64,000 nucleotides of DNA, taken from an uncultured Pseudomonadales bacterium (GTDB lineage: Bacteria; Pseudomonadota; Gammaproteobacteria; Pseudomonadales; Azotimanducaceae). The notes under the pieces were generated by a model that was given only the letters and a program-made list of their open reading frames with translations, searched no databases and was not told where the DNA came from. The first letter of the stretch is position 1. Each line of letters begins with the position of its first letter. Made by a program: the position numbers and the translations under genes. Below are positions 44,867 through 53,611 of this stretch, one piece after another. The stretch is taken from assembly GCA_958296025.1 (NCBI GenBank), contig OY282430.1, forward strand, positions 3,710,477 to 3,774,476, written 5' to 3'.

Positions 44867-46372
44867 TCAGCCGGTCTTCACCTGCAACTTGACCGGCGAA
44901 TTCAGCAAGTACCGGGCTTCCTTCTTGAGATCCAGCCGGGTCAGGGGGTGCTTGTCCAGCCACGGCTTCGGCAGCGTCAGCCTGACTTGGCCGTTCTCAG
45001 CGGCGGCGGCGATGTGCGGCAGGGGGGCGGTGCTGCGGCTGCGGTGCAGGACCACCGCCAGGCGCAGCAGGACGGCTAGGCGGAGGACACGAATCTCCGG
45101 GACGATGGAGGCGTCCTCCACAGCGAATTTGCGCCGGTGCAGGCGCACTAGGGTGGCCAGCTGGCTTTGGTCCAAACGGGAGAAGCCGGGCAGGTCCATG
45201 TGCGCCAACAGGTAGCCGCCGTGCCTGTGGTATTGGTTGTGAGCGATGTCCATGCCGATTTCGTGCAAGTCCGCCGCCCAAGCCAACAGCAGGCGGTCTT
45301 CCGGGGATTGCAGCCGCCAGGATTGGGCCACTTGGGCGAGCAGGCCCAGGGCCGTGTCCCGCACTCGCTTGGCGTGGGGCGCTGCAATGTGGTAGCGGTC
45401 CATCAAGTTGCGGACGCTGTAGTCGCGGGTGTCCTGGTGATGCACTCGGCCGAGCAGGTCGTGCAGCAGCCCTTCGCGCAACGCCCCGTCGCTGACCTGC
45501 AGGCGTTTCAGCCCCAGGGATCCAATCAGCGCCTGCACCACTGCGACGCCGCCCGGAAACACCGCCCAACGCTCTTGCGACAGGCCGGACAACTGCAATC
45601 GGTCCAAGTGACCGGCGCAAATCATCCGGTCGATGAGGTCCCGCACGCCGGCCGGTTCGATGTGCTGCGCTTCGTCGCTGTGCAGGTTGGCTAGGACCTC
45701 CTGCACCGCCAGCATGGTGCCGGAGGCGCCGATGGCTACGTCCCAGCCAGCGTTCAGGTATTGGGTGCGCACAGCCTCCAGTTCCTGCAGGCATTCGTTG
45801 ACGGCCGTTTTGAAGGCTCGCTGGGTCAGGGCGCCGTCCGCGAAGCACCTGTTGCTAACGGACACGCAGCCCATGTACAGGCTTTCCATGATCTCCGGCT
45901 GAAAGCGCCGGCCCAGGATCAGTTCGGTGCTGCCACCGCCGATGTCTATGACTAGGCGGTGGTCATGGGTGTCTTCCAACGCATGGGACACGCCGAGATA
46001 GATCAACCTGGCTTCCTCCCGGCCGGAGATGATCTCCACCCGATGCCCCAAGCGTTGCTCGGCCTCGGCGATGAAGGCGTTGGAGTCGTGCGCCTTGCGC
46101 AAGGCGTTGGTGCCGACGATGCGCACGTTCTCGTCACGCAGGTGCCTTAGGCGCTGGCCGAAGCGCTCCAAGCAAACCAAGGCGCGCTGCCTTGCGGCGG
46201 CGGACAGCCGCAGGTCCCCGTCCAAGCCATCCGCGAGGCGCACCATCTCCTTGATGCGGTCAACGATTTGCAGGCGGCCGTTGGTTTCTTGGGCGACGAT
46301 CAGGTGGAAGCTGTTGGAGCCCAGATCCAAGGCGGCAAGTTGGTCGGAGACGCCGACGGCCGATTTAGCCAT
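44867..46372 (-). CDS. ppx: Exopolyphosphatase
   Basis: Ppx removes terminal phosphates from polyphosphate (and GppA-type members act on pppGpp). The 501-residue protein has the actin-like loops DLGSNSFHLIVAQ (16-28) and DIGGGSTELILGRRF, and a C-terminal HD-like helical domain (AWAADLHEIGMDIAHNQYHRHGG read in parts). Ppx and GppA share this architecture; the sequence does not separate them with certainty, though length fits Ppx. It lies between two acyl-CoA dehydrogenases on the same strand. Confidence 0.93.
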   Translation of the reverse strand: MAKSAVGVSDQLAALDLGSNSFHLIVAQETNGRLQIVDRIKEMVRLADGLDGDLRLSAAARQRALVCLERFGQRLRHLRDENVRIVGTNALRKAHDSNAFIAEAEQRLGHRVEIISGREEARLIYLGVSHALEDTHDHRLVIDIGGGSTELILGRRFQPEIMESLYMGCVSVSNRCFADGALTQRAFKTAVNECLQELEAVRTQYLNAGWDVAIGASGTMLAVQEVLANLHSDEAQHIEPAGVRDLIDRMICAGHLDRLQLSGLSQERWAVFPGGVAVVQALIGSLGLKRLQVSDGALREGLLHDLLGRVHHQDTRDYSVRNLMDRYHIAAPHAKRVRDTALGLLAQVAQSWRLQSPEDRLLLAWAADLHEIGMDIAHNQYHRHGGYLLAHMDLPGFSRLDQSQLATLVRLHRRKFAVEDASIVPEIRVLRLAVLLRLAVVLHRSRSTAPLPHIAAAAENGQVRLTLPKPWLDKHPLTRLDLKKEARYLLNSPVKLQVKTG

Positions 46373-46515
46373 GCAACGCCCTCATCGGGTGCGCCGGCCA
46401 AGGCGAGGGCCGTCCAACCCGCAAACTTCCCCAAGGGCCGCCTCTCGCCGGCATCGGCAACGCTGCTGGTTTGCCGCCTCTTCGTTGTGGCCGGGAAAGC
46501 TCGTGCGCGGCATCG

Positions 46516-47724
46516 CTAGTCCGGCAAGCCGAGCACCCGCTTGGCGATCACGTTCAGTTGCACCTCGCTGGTGCCGCCCTCTATGGAGTTGCCCTTGGAG
46601 CGCAGCCATTGCCTCGTGGTGGTCAACTCCCGACGATCAAACCCGGGGCCTTCCCAGCCTAGTCCGGCGGTGCCCATGGCTTCCAGCATCAACTCGTACT
46701 TGCGCTTGTTCTGCTCGGTGCCGTAATACTTGAACAGGGAGGCGAGGTGGCCGCTGGCCGTGCCGGCCTTGGTCTCCTCCCCGCCCCGGGCCAAGGTCAG
46801 TTGGAAGGCCCGGTCATTCATGCGGTGGGTGGCCACCCGCTGGCGCAGGACGCGGTTGCCAATGCGCCCGTTCCGTTCGCCGCCATATTGCTTGGCCAAA
46901 TCCTCCAGCTTGCGCCCGCTGACCCCGATGGCGGTGTTGCCGCCGATGCCGGCCACCATGTTGCGCTCGTGCTGCAGGAGACGTTTGGCGATGGTCCAGC
47001 CTTGGTTGGCCTTCCCGACCAAGTTGCGCTTGGGCACCCGCACGTTGTCGAAGAAGGTTTGGCAGAAGGGGGAGGAGCCGCTGATGAGCTCGATGGGCGA
47101 GGCGCTGACGCCTTCGCAGTCCATATCGAACAAAAGGAAGCTGATGCCTTGGTGTTTGGGAGCGGTTGGGTCCGTGCGCACGAGGCAGAAGATCCAGTCC
47201 GCATGATTGGCGTAGGAGGTCCAGATCTTGCTGCCGTTGACCACATAGTGGTCTCCTTGGTCAATGGCCTTGGTTTGCAGCCCCGCCAAGTCGGAGCCTT
47301 GGCCGGGTTCCGAGTAGCCTTGGCACCAGCGAATCTCGCCACGCACGATCTTGGGCAAGTGTTCTTGTTTTTGCCCTTCGTTGGCGAATTCCAAAAGGGC
47401 CGGCCCCAACATCCAAACACCGAAGCTGTTGAGCGGCGGCCGTGCCTGGATGCGGGCCATTTCCTGCTGCAAAATGCGGTCCTCCTCAAAGGAAAGCCCG
47501 CCGCCGCCGTAGGCCTTGGGCCAACGGGGGGCTGTCCAGCCGCGTTGCGCCATGCGCTCCAGCCAGATTTTCGATTCGGGGTTCTTGAACCGCGCGCGCC
47601 GCCCGCCCCATACCACCTCGTCCTCCGGCGTGGGCGTGCGCATGGACGGCGGGCAGTTCTCTTCGAGCCAAGCGCGGGTGTGGGTGCGGAACTCCTCCAG
47701 TTCAGGCAAGGCGGCGAACTCCAT
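46516..47724 (-). CDS. Acyl-CoA dehydrogenase
   Basis: This 402-residue acyl-CoA dehydrogenase has the N-terminal helices, WCQGYSEPGQGSDLA, VNGSKIWTSYANHADW, and the C-terminal EGGTSEVQLNVIAKRVLG. It starts at MEFAALPELEEFR. It shares little with the long form at 43 kb and is closer to the family used for aromatic, terpenoid or sterol side-chain CoA esters, but the substrate is not predictable. The start at 47724 follows a divergent intergenic region of 147 bp shared with a flavin reductase gene. Confidence 0.9.
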   Translation of the reverse strand: MEFAALPELEEFRTHTRAWLEENCPPSMRTPTPEDEVVWGGRRARFKNPESKIWLERMAQRGWTAPRWPKAYGGGGLSFEEDRILQQEMARIQARPPLNSFGVWMLGPALLEFANEGQKQEHLPKIVRGEIRWCQGYSEPGQGSDLAGLQTKAIDQGDHYVVNGSKIWTSYANHADWIFCLVRTDPTAPKHQGISFLLFDMDCEGVSASPIELISGSSPFCQTFFDNVRVPKRNLVGKANQGWTIAKRLLQHERNMVAGIGGNTAIGVSGRKLEDLAKQYGGERNGRIGNRVLRQRVATHRMNDRAFQLTLARGGEETKAGTASGHLASLFKYYGTEQNKRKYELMLEAMGTAGLGWEGPGFDRRELTTTRQWLRSKGNSIEGGTSEVQLNVIAKRVLGLPD

Positions 47725-47871
47725 CGGGGAATGGCCGCGTATTGTAGCCGGGAAAACGCAGCAAATGCGCCAAGCCCACGGCTGCGCCCCGTCACTCGGG
47801 GGCTGAAGCCGTGTTTGTGGCGCGGCGCACTCGCGTTATATTGGCTGCCCTTTTGCTTGAGGCGAGGAAGG

Positions 47872-48357
47872 ATGGAACATATCGACGAGCGGGAAATTCG
47901 CGCCACCCTTAGTCAATTTGCCAGCGGCATGGTGATCGTCACCGGCTGCTTGGAGGGGGAGCCGGCCGGCTTTGCGGCGCAGTCCTTCGCTTCCCTTTCG
48001 CTGAACCCGCCCCTAGTGATCCTGTGCCCGGCCAAGATCAACAAGAGTTGGCCCAAGCTGCGGGAAAGCGGCAACTTCTGCGTCAACATCCTCGGGGCGG
48101 ATCAGCAGGCTGTCTGCGACCTGTTTGCGCAAACCGGCACCGACAAGTTCGCCGAACTCAGTTGGCAGCCCGGCGAAACCGGCTCCCCGGTGCTGGCGGA
48201 TGTGCTGGCCTACATCGATTGCGAGTTGGCCGAGGAGCACGACGCCGGAGACCACAGCATCGCCATCGGCCGCGTCCGCGACCTCGGCGTATTCGACCAA
48301 GAGCGCGATCCTCTGCTGTTCTTCCGCGGCGCCTACGGCAGCTTTGCGGAACGCTGA
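47872..48357 (+). CDS. Flavin reductase-like, FMN-binding split-barrel protein
   Basis: This 161-residue protein has the pattern FASGMVIVTG, GFAAQSFASLSLNPPLVILC and KSWPKLRESGNFCVNIL, typical of HpaC/RutF-like flavin reductases. These use NAD(P)H to supply reduced FMN or FAD to a monooxygenase. The ATG at 47872 has GGCGAGGAAGG upstream. It is divergent from an acyl-CoA dehydrogenase gene. No obvious partner oxygenase is in the window. A longer ORF on this strand that includes 375 upstream residues is spurious. Confidence 0.9.
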   Translation: MEHIDEREIRATLSQFASGMVIVTGCLEGEPAGFAAQSFASLSLNPPLVILCPAKINKSWPKLRESGNFCVNILGADQQAVCDLFAQTGTDKFAELSWQPGETGSPVLADVLAYIDCELAEEHDAGDHSIAIGRVRDLGVFDQERDPLLFFRGAYGSFAER

Positions 48358-48408
48358 CGTCGGGCGTTGGCCAACAGCGAACCACTTTAGGGGGATTCCA
48401 GCGTTTCC

Positions 48409-48422
48409 TAGTGTCCTGTCCC
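48409..48422. repeat. 14-mer TAGTGTCCTGTCCC, copy 2
   Basis: It is identical to 15464-15477, here 51 bp after the flavin reductase stop. No other part of the flanks matches. Confidence 0.4.
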
Positions 48423-48454
48423 CAAACTTGCTGTGACGCCCCCGATTTCCTGCG

Positions 48455-49264
48455 TCATTCCCCCTTGAAGTTGCCGGGGCGCCGCTCGGCGACGGCGCGG
48501 ATGCCTTCCTCGGCGTCCGCCGTCGCCCTGAGCCACTGCTGCTCGGCCAGTTCATGCTCCGTGGCCTCGGCCACCGCCTCGGAAAGCCCGGCGCGCATGG
48601 TGGCGCGGACGGAGGCCACCGCCAAAGGCGCATTCTCCGCAATTTCTCGGGCCAATTCGGTTGCCTTAGCGCGTAGATTCTCCGCACCCACCAGCACATC
48701 CACCAAGCCGATGGCCTGCGCCTGCTCCCCGTTCAGCCGCCGCCCGGCGTAGAGCATCATGCGCGCCGCCTGGTGGCCGACCACCCGGGGCAGAGTGACG
48801 GAGATGCCGAAGCCTTGGTGGATGCCCAGCTTGACGAAGTTGGCGCCGAAGCGGGCTTGCGGCGAAGCGACCCGGAAGTCCGGCACCAGGGAGAGGCCCA
48901 AGCCGCCGCCGATGGCCGCGCCTTGAATGGCGCCGATGATGGGCTTCTTGTTGCCAAACAGCCGGGCGGCGGCGCGGTACAGCCGGCCGGTGGTGTTCCT
49001 GAAGCCTTCCTCGGTAAAGTCTCTGCTGCCCCTGTCGTCATCCCGGCCGCTGCCGAAGTTGGCGCCGGCGCAGAAGGACTTGCCTTGCGCAGCCAGCACG
49101 ATGGCCCGGCAGTCCTTGTTTTCATCCAGCCTGTCGAAGGCGTCCGCGATCTGCTCGATCAAGCTGAAGTCAAAGAAGTTGTACGGCGGACGCTGGATTT
49201 CCACGGTGGCCACATGGCCGCTCAAAGTTGCCGAGATGTCCGCGTAAGAGCCTATGTTGGTCAT
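48455..49264 (-). CDS. Enoyl-CoA hydratase/isomerase-family protein lacking both catalytic glutamates
   Basis: This 269-residue crotonase-fold protein has the oxyanion hole sequences KSFCAGANFG (62-71) and GAAIGGGLGLSLVPDFRVAS (115-134). In rat enoyl-CoA hydratase the two catalytic Glu lie in GGGCE and QPEILLG. Here those sites read GGGLG and ANFVKLG, so neither Glu is present. A different reaction in this superfamily (isomerase, hydrolase, decarboxylase) or a non-hydratase role is likely. It is on the minus strand; the next genes include acyl-CoA dehydrogenases, so it may act in the same catabolic route. Confidence 0.88.
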   Translation of the reverse strand: MTNIGSYADISATLSGHVATVEIQRPPYNFFDFSLIEQIADAFDRLDENKDCRAIVLAAQGKSFCAGANFGSGRDDDRGSRDFTEEGFRNTTGRLYRAAARLFGNKKPIIGAIQGAAIGGGLGLSLVPDFRVASPQARFGANFVKLGIHQGFGISVTLPRVVGHQAARMMLYAGRRLNGEQAQAIGLVDVLVGAENLRAKATELAREIAENAPLAVASVRATMRAGLSEAVAEATEHELAEQQWLRATADAEEGIRAVAERRPGNFKGE

Positions 49265-49384
49265 TAACCGCTCCCCACTAGGTTTGTTGACAAACGGTGA
49301 TGTTAGCTTATTCGGACCAAGGCAACGATTGGAGGGCTCGGCATTGATTGATGCATGGCCGATGGCTTCACAGGCTTTGGAGGG

Positions 49385-50647
49385 TCAACGCCGTTGCTGG
49401 CGCAAGTCGGTTGAGGAGATGTCGGCGCGGAACTCGACTTCGTCCACGCCGCTGCACAGTTGCGCTAAGGCATCGGGCAGCTCCGCTTGGTCAAGGCCTT
49501 GAAAGGCACCGTCGAGCACACGCCCAAAGACCAGGAAGCGGGCCTTTTGCTGGGCAAGCGCGGCCAATGCTTGGCGCAGCGCAGGAACGCCGCCGTAGTA
49601 GCGGGGATCGGCAATGCGCACCAAGGTGTCGATGCCGACGATGAAGGTGGCGCCGGGAAATCGCTGGGCCTTGGCGGTAAAGGTGGGCAGGCGGGTCAGC
49701 CACACCGGCCCCTTGAATTGCTGTAGCCGCCGCTGGATTTCGGCGTAGTCCAACAGCGGCTTGTCGATGTTCTCCACGGAAAGCTCAAAGGCCCCGACCA
49801 GCCCGGTTTTGGCCTCGGCTATGGCCATCATGCGCCCGTGACCCTCGTGCAGGGGGTTGAAGGCACCGGGGAAAAGCAACTTGCCATCGTGGGCGATGGG
49901 CGCCGTCCGGCTGCTGCCGGCGAACAGAGCGCACCAAGGCGCAAGGCCCCGCACCCGCTCGAGTTGCCATGCCTGCGCTGCCTCAGATTCCGCTATGGGC
50001 GGTGCCGATGGCGCCGACCGTTGGTCGCCCGCCGCGCCTCTAGGCGTATTCGGATTGGCGGCTTGCGGGGCCGTCCGCCCCGCCCGCCGCTTTCCGGCCT
50101 CGGTCGGGTCTGGCGACGGTCCCACTTCCAGCGATTGCAGCAACGTTCGCCAGCCATGCTCCACCAACGCCGCTTCCTGGGCCGGCCGGTCCCCAGACAG
50201 CGAGAAGCTCGCATAGCAGGTGCTCGCCAGGGTTTGCACGGCGATGTGGACGCGGCACGGACCGCGTTTGGTGCGATCCGTCGCCAAGCTGGCGGTCACT
50301 CCGAGGCCGAAGAGGCATTGGGTGCCGGCGGGAGGCGCAGCCCTTGCACCGGGGGGAAGTTCATCAGCGTCCGCAGGGTCGGACCGTTCGGACTGTCCAG
50401 CCAACTTCAGCGCCCGTTGGAAGGCGGCCATGGCCAGGGCCCTAGCCGTCGTCCCGCTGCACGCCTGCTCAGGCTGCCCGCCGAGCAGTTCGGCAAGGCT
50501 GGCTGCCGCATAGGGCACCTTGGCCTCAAGGACGGTACGCGAAGCGCCGGCGGTGGCGAGCATCTCACCTAGAATTCCGGCCCCGCCCGCCAAGTGGAGA
50601 ACCCCCCGCCAAGGGCTGTCGTGAAGCAACTTGGCACGTTCACTCAT
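49385..50647 (-). CDS. CinA/PncC-like domain fused to a nucleotidyltransferase
   Basis: This 420-residue protein joins two domains. Residues ~1-180 resemble CinA C-terminal (nicotinamide-nucleotide amidase) domains: LAGGAGILGEMLATAGASR, YAAASLAELLGG and GLGVTASLATDR, then HIAVQT. A Pro/Ala-rich linker spans ~178-222. Residues ~255-420 form a nucleotidyltransferase with GAFNPLHEGH (261-270, the HxxH-type loop) and ISSTDLRQ (411-418). Both halves point to nicotinamide nucleotide salvage, with the amidase making NaMN and the transferase making dinucleotide. The family of the transferase half (NadD or other) is not certain. Confidence 0.8.
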   Translation of the reverse strand: MSERAKLLHDSPWRGVLHLAGGAGILGEMLATAGASRTVLEAKVPYAAASLAELLGGQPEQACSGTTARALAMAAFQRALKLAGQSERSDPADADELPPGARAAPPAGTQCLFGLGVTASLATDRTKRGPCRVHIAVQTLASTCYASFSLSGDRPAQEAALVEHGWRTLLQSLEVGPSPDPTEAGKRRAGRTAPQAANPNTPRGAAGDQRSAPSAPPIAESEAAQAWQLERVRGLAPWCALFAGSSRTAPIAHDGKLLFPGAFNPLHEGHGRMMAIAEAKTGLVGAFELSVENIDKPLLDYAEIQRRLQQFKGPVWLTRLPTFTAKAQRFPGATFIVGIDTLVRIADPRYYGGVPALRQALAALAQQKARFLVFGRVLDGAFQGLDQAELPDALAQLCSGVDEVEFRADISSTDLRQQRR

Positions 50648-50807
50648 CGGTTTGGGCCTGCCCAGCTGCGTTGCCTGTGTTGCGAAACGTCAAGGAAAGC
50701 AAGATGGTAAAAGCGATGCGCGGCATTCCCGCCCCGGTTTAGACCGGCGGGTGGCTATCGGGTCCCCGCATCGCGGGGCGCGTTCGATGAGCGCCGGCCG
50801 GCTTCGC

Positions 50808-51677
50808 TCATGCCGCCAGAAAGTTTCGGGTGATGGCCAGGAACTCGTCCAGCCGGTCATGGTGCAACCAGTGGCCGGCGCCCTGGATGCTGGCGACTTG
50901 CACGTTCTGGAAGTGCTGGCTGCGTCCATCCTCCTGGGGGTTGGAGGCCCAGCTTTCCTTGCCGTGGAACAGCAGGGTGGGGCAGGTAATGCGCCCGTAG
51001 AGTTCCTGCACCTCTTTTTCGCCCAACCCGATGGGCGGGAAGGCGCGGATGTAGTTGTCGAACTTCCAGCTGTAGGTGCCGTCCTCGTTCTGGTTGCTGC
51101 CGTGGATGGTCAGGTGCCGGGCTTGGGCCTCGGTGAGGTGCGGGTTCTCCGTCTGCATCCGTTCGTAAGCGTCCTCCAAGGATTTGTAGCGCCGCGGAAC
51201 GCGCCCGGCTATGCCGCGCAGCTCCTCAATCCAAGTGTGCAGGCGCTTGGCGGCGGGTTGGTTGATCCGCTCCGCCACGAAGGCTGGCGGCGGCCCGGTG
51301 CCCTCAATGGACACCAGCCGCTTCACCGTATCCGGGTACAGCCCGGCGTAGAGCAGGGAGATCGACCCACCCAAGGAATGGCCGATGATGGTCACCGGCC
51401 CGTGCTGGCGCTGATGCATCAGCTGGGCCACGTCATAGACGTAATCGATTTGATTGTAACCGCCGCCGAGCAGCCACTGCGAGTCCCCATGCCCGCGCAG
51501 ATCCGGTGCGATGACGTGGTATTCGTCCCGAAACGCCTGCGCCACCCAATCCCAGTTGCGGCAATGGTCCCGCCCACCGTGAATCAGCAGCATGGGGGGT
51601 GCGCCCTCGTTGCCCCAATCGACATAATGCAGGCGCAGCCGCTGCGAAAAGTAGATGTGCGAGGTCGGTCCTTCCAT
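50808..51677 (-). CDS. Alpha/beta-hydrolase
   Basis: This 289-residue protein has the oxyanion segment LLIHGGRDH, the nucleophile elbow GHSLGGS (Ser101), [10 protein letters not shown] and the catalytic His in [10 protein letters not shown]. Asp is supplied near the end of the barrel as usual, though I cannot pin it. It hydrolyses an ester, epoxide or related bond of unknown compound. It is divergent from soxB, whose promoter region (about 134 bp) lies between them. Confidence 0.9.
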   Translation of the reverse strand: MEGPTSHIYFSQRLRLHYVDWGNEGAPPMLLIHGGRDHCRNWDWVAQAFRDEYHVIAPDLRGHGDSQWLLGGGYNQIDYVYDVAQLMHQRQHGPVTIIGHSLGGSISLLYAGLYPDTVKRLVSIEGTGPPPAFVAERINQPAAKRLHTWIEELRGIAGRVPRRYKSLEDAYERMQTENPHLTEAQARHLTIHGSNQNEDGTYSWKFDNYIRAFPPIGLGEKEVQELYGRITCPTLLFHGKESWASNPQEDGRSQHFQNVQVASIQGAGHWLHHDRLDEFLAITRNFLAA

Positions 51678-51755
51678 GGCTGTTGCTTGGTCCGGTTGAT
51701 GGGTGCGGCGGCCCTAGGGCGTTCCTTGGCCGGCTGTTGGCGAAGTATCCGCGAA

Positions 51756-51784
51756 TTGCAGCCTTGCGCCAAGTGCAGGATACT
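51756..51784 (+). promoter_or_regulatory. Putative sigma-70 promoter of soxBDAG
   Basis: TTGCAG (51756-51761) and GATACT (51779-51784) are 17 bp apart, about 28 bp before the soxB ATG at 51812. The spacing is ideal and both boxes keep four of six consensus bases or more. Confidence 0.5.
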
Positions 51785-51811
51785 TTGGCCTCTTCGAGAA
51801 CGGCAACGCAG

Positions 51812-53062
51812 ATGCGGAAATACTCCCTCCTAACCCTGTTCAAACATGCCCGCGAGCACCATGAGCGATGGCCGCGGATGTGGCGCAGTCCGGCGCCGAA
51901 GGCAGCCTATGAGGTGGTCATCGTCGGCGGCGGCGGGCATGGGTTGGCGACCGCCTACTACTTGGCCAAGAGGCATGGCGTCACCTCTGTGGCCGTGGTG
52001 GAGAAGGGCTGGTTGGGGGGAGGCAACACCGGGCGCAACACCACCATCGTGCGCTCCAACTACCTGCGCGACGACGCGGCGCATCTTTATGAATTCGCCC
52101 TCAAGCTATGGGAGAACCTGAGCCGGGAGCTGAACTTCAACGTCATGTTCAGCCCCCGCGGCGTGCTGAGTTTGGGCCACTCCCTGCAGGAGATGCGGGA
52201 CATCGAGCGGCGGGTGCATGCCAACCGCTTGAACGGCATCGACGGGGAGATGCTGACGGCGCGGGAAGTGCAGGCGAAGGTGCCGCTGCTGAACTGCTCG
52301 CCCGAAGCCCGCTATCCGGTGCTGGGCGCCTCTTGGCAGCCTCGCGGCGGAGTGGCTCGTCACGACGCCGTGGCTTGGGGCTACGCCCGCGCCGCGGACG
52401 CCTTGGGCGTTGACTTGCTGCAGCACACGGAGGTGAGGGGCATTCGCATCGAAAACGGCGCCGCGGTGGGGGTGGAGACCAACCGAGGTTTCATCGGCGC
52501 CGGCAAGGTCGCCTGCGCTGTGGCCGGCCACTCCGGGGTGCTGGCGGCGATGGCCGGCTTGCGCCTGCCCATCGAGTCGCGTCCTCTGCAGGCGCTGGTT
52601 TCCGAACCCTTGAAGCCCTGCCTCGACACGGTGGTCATGTCCAACGCGGTGCATTGCTACATCAGTCAGTCGGATAAAGGAGACTTGGTGATCGGCGCCG
52701 GGGCGGACAGCTACAACGGCTACGGGCAGCGCGGCTCCCTGCCCGTGGTGGAGCACGCCCTGCAGGCGGTGTGCGAGCTGTTTCCGGCGTTCAGCCGGGT
52801 GCGCATGAACCGGCAATGGGGCGGCATCGTCGATGTCTGCCCGGACGCCTGCCCCATCATCGGCAAGACCCCGGTGGACGGCCTTTACTTCAATTGCGGC
52901 TGGGGCACTGGCGGTTTCAAGGCCACCCCCGGTTCCGGCGCCGTCTTTGCGGACACGCTGGCCCACGACCGCCCGCACCCCTTGGCGGCGCCGTTCAGCC
53001 TCAACCGCTTCCACAGCGGGGCGCTGATCGACGAGCACGGCGCCGCCGGCGTCGCCCACTGA
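51812..53062 (+). CDS. soxB: Sarcosine oxidase beta subunit
   Basis: SoxB is the catalytic FAD/FMN subunit of heterotetrameric sarcosine oxidase, oxidising sarcosine to glycine. The 416-residue protein has the FAD loop [19 protein letters not shown] (35-53), [10 protein letters not shown], and the family end [14 protein letters not shown]. The ATG at 51812 gives [13 protein letters not shown], the normal SoxB start; a 71-residue extension is rejected. The order soxB-soxD-soxA-soxG on one strand is the standard operon. No glyA or purU follows in the window. Confidence 0.95.
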   Translation: MRKYSLLTLFKHAREHHERWPRMWRSPAPKAAYEVVIVGGGGHGLATAYYLAKRHGVTSVAVVEKGWLGGGNTGRNTTIVRSNYLRDDAAHLYEFALKLWENLSRELNFNVMFSPRGVLSLGHSLQEMRDIERRVHANRLNGIDGEMLTAREVQAKVPLLNCSPEARYPVLGASWQPRGGVARHDAVAWGYARAADALGVDLLQHTEVRGIRIENGAAVGVETNRGFIGAGKVACAVAGHSGVLAAMAGLRLPIESRPLQALVSEPLKPCLDTVVMSNAVHCYISQSDKGDLVIGAGADSYNGYGQRGSLPVVEHALQAVCELFPAFSRVRMNRQWGGIVDVCPDACPIIGKTPVDGLYFNCGWGTGGFKATPGSGAVFADTLAHDRPHPLAAPFSLNRFHSGALIDEHGAAGVAH

Positions 53063-53278
53063 TGGCCGTTGCGCCGCACCCTATTGCCCTGAACCAGAAA
53101 GTGCGAACACCAATGCGCGAGGTTCCAGCCCCGACCCGAAGGGCCGAGTCCGTTTTTCCGCCGGCCGCGTCGGCGCTCGCTTATGTGACTCGGCCACACC
53201 GCGCTTACGCCGCCTTGCCGGACGAAAAAACGGCTCTCGGCAGAGACCGCTCAGATAGTGTTAGCAGGCCCTAGTCCG

Positions 53279-53548
53279 ATGCTGCAGATCCACTGTCCAT
53301 ATTGCCAAGGGCTGCGCAGCGAAGAGGAGTTTGCCTACGGCGGCGAAGCGCACATTCGCCGCCCAGCTGATCCCGGCGCGTTGACGGACCAAGCGTGGGG
53401 CGAATACCTGCACTTCCGCAAGAACCCCCGGGGCCTTCACCGGGAGCTTTGGCAGCACGCCGCCGGCTGCCGGCGATACTTCAATGTCCTCCGCGACACG
53501 GTGAGTTACGAGATCCTCAAGGTGTATCCAATAGGGGAGAAACCCTAG
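53279..53548 (+). CDS. soxD: Sarcosine oxidase delta subunit
   Basis: This 89-residue protein starts LQIHCPYCQGLRSEEEF with the zinc ligands Cys6 and Cys9, and later HAAGCRRYFNVLRDTVS, the remaining Cys/His region. SoxD is a small zinc subunit that holds the complex together. The ATG at 53279 is chosen because the zinc knuckle begins at residue 5. A 216-bp gap to soxB is longer than usual and holds nothing I recognise. Confidence 0.93.
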   Translation: MLQIHCPYCQGLRSEEEFAYGGEAHIRRPADPGALTDQAWGEYLHFRKNPRGLHRELWQHAAGCRRYFNVLRDTVSYEILKVYPIGEKP

Positions 53549-53611
53549 TGCGCAGCCCAGTGGGATGGCGGAGGGCGAATCGGTCGGCGCGGGGCAACGG
53601 GTTGGCGCATC

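Noticed and set aside
46747-47871. A 375-residue N-terminal extension of the flavin reductase
   Set aside because: It is antisense to the acyl-CoA dehydrogenase; the split-barrel domain and ribosome-binding site begin at 47872.
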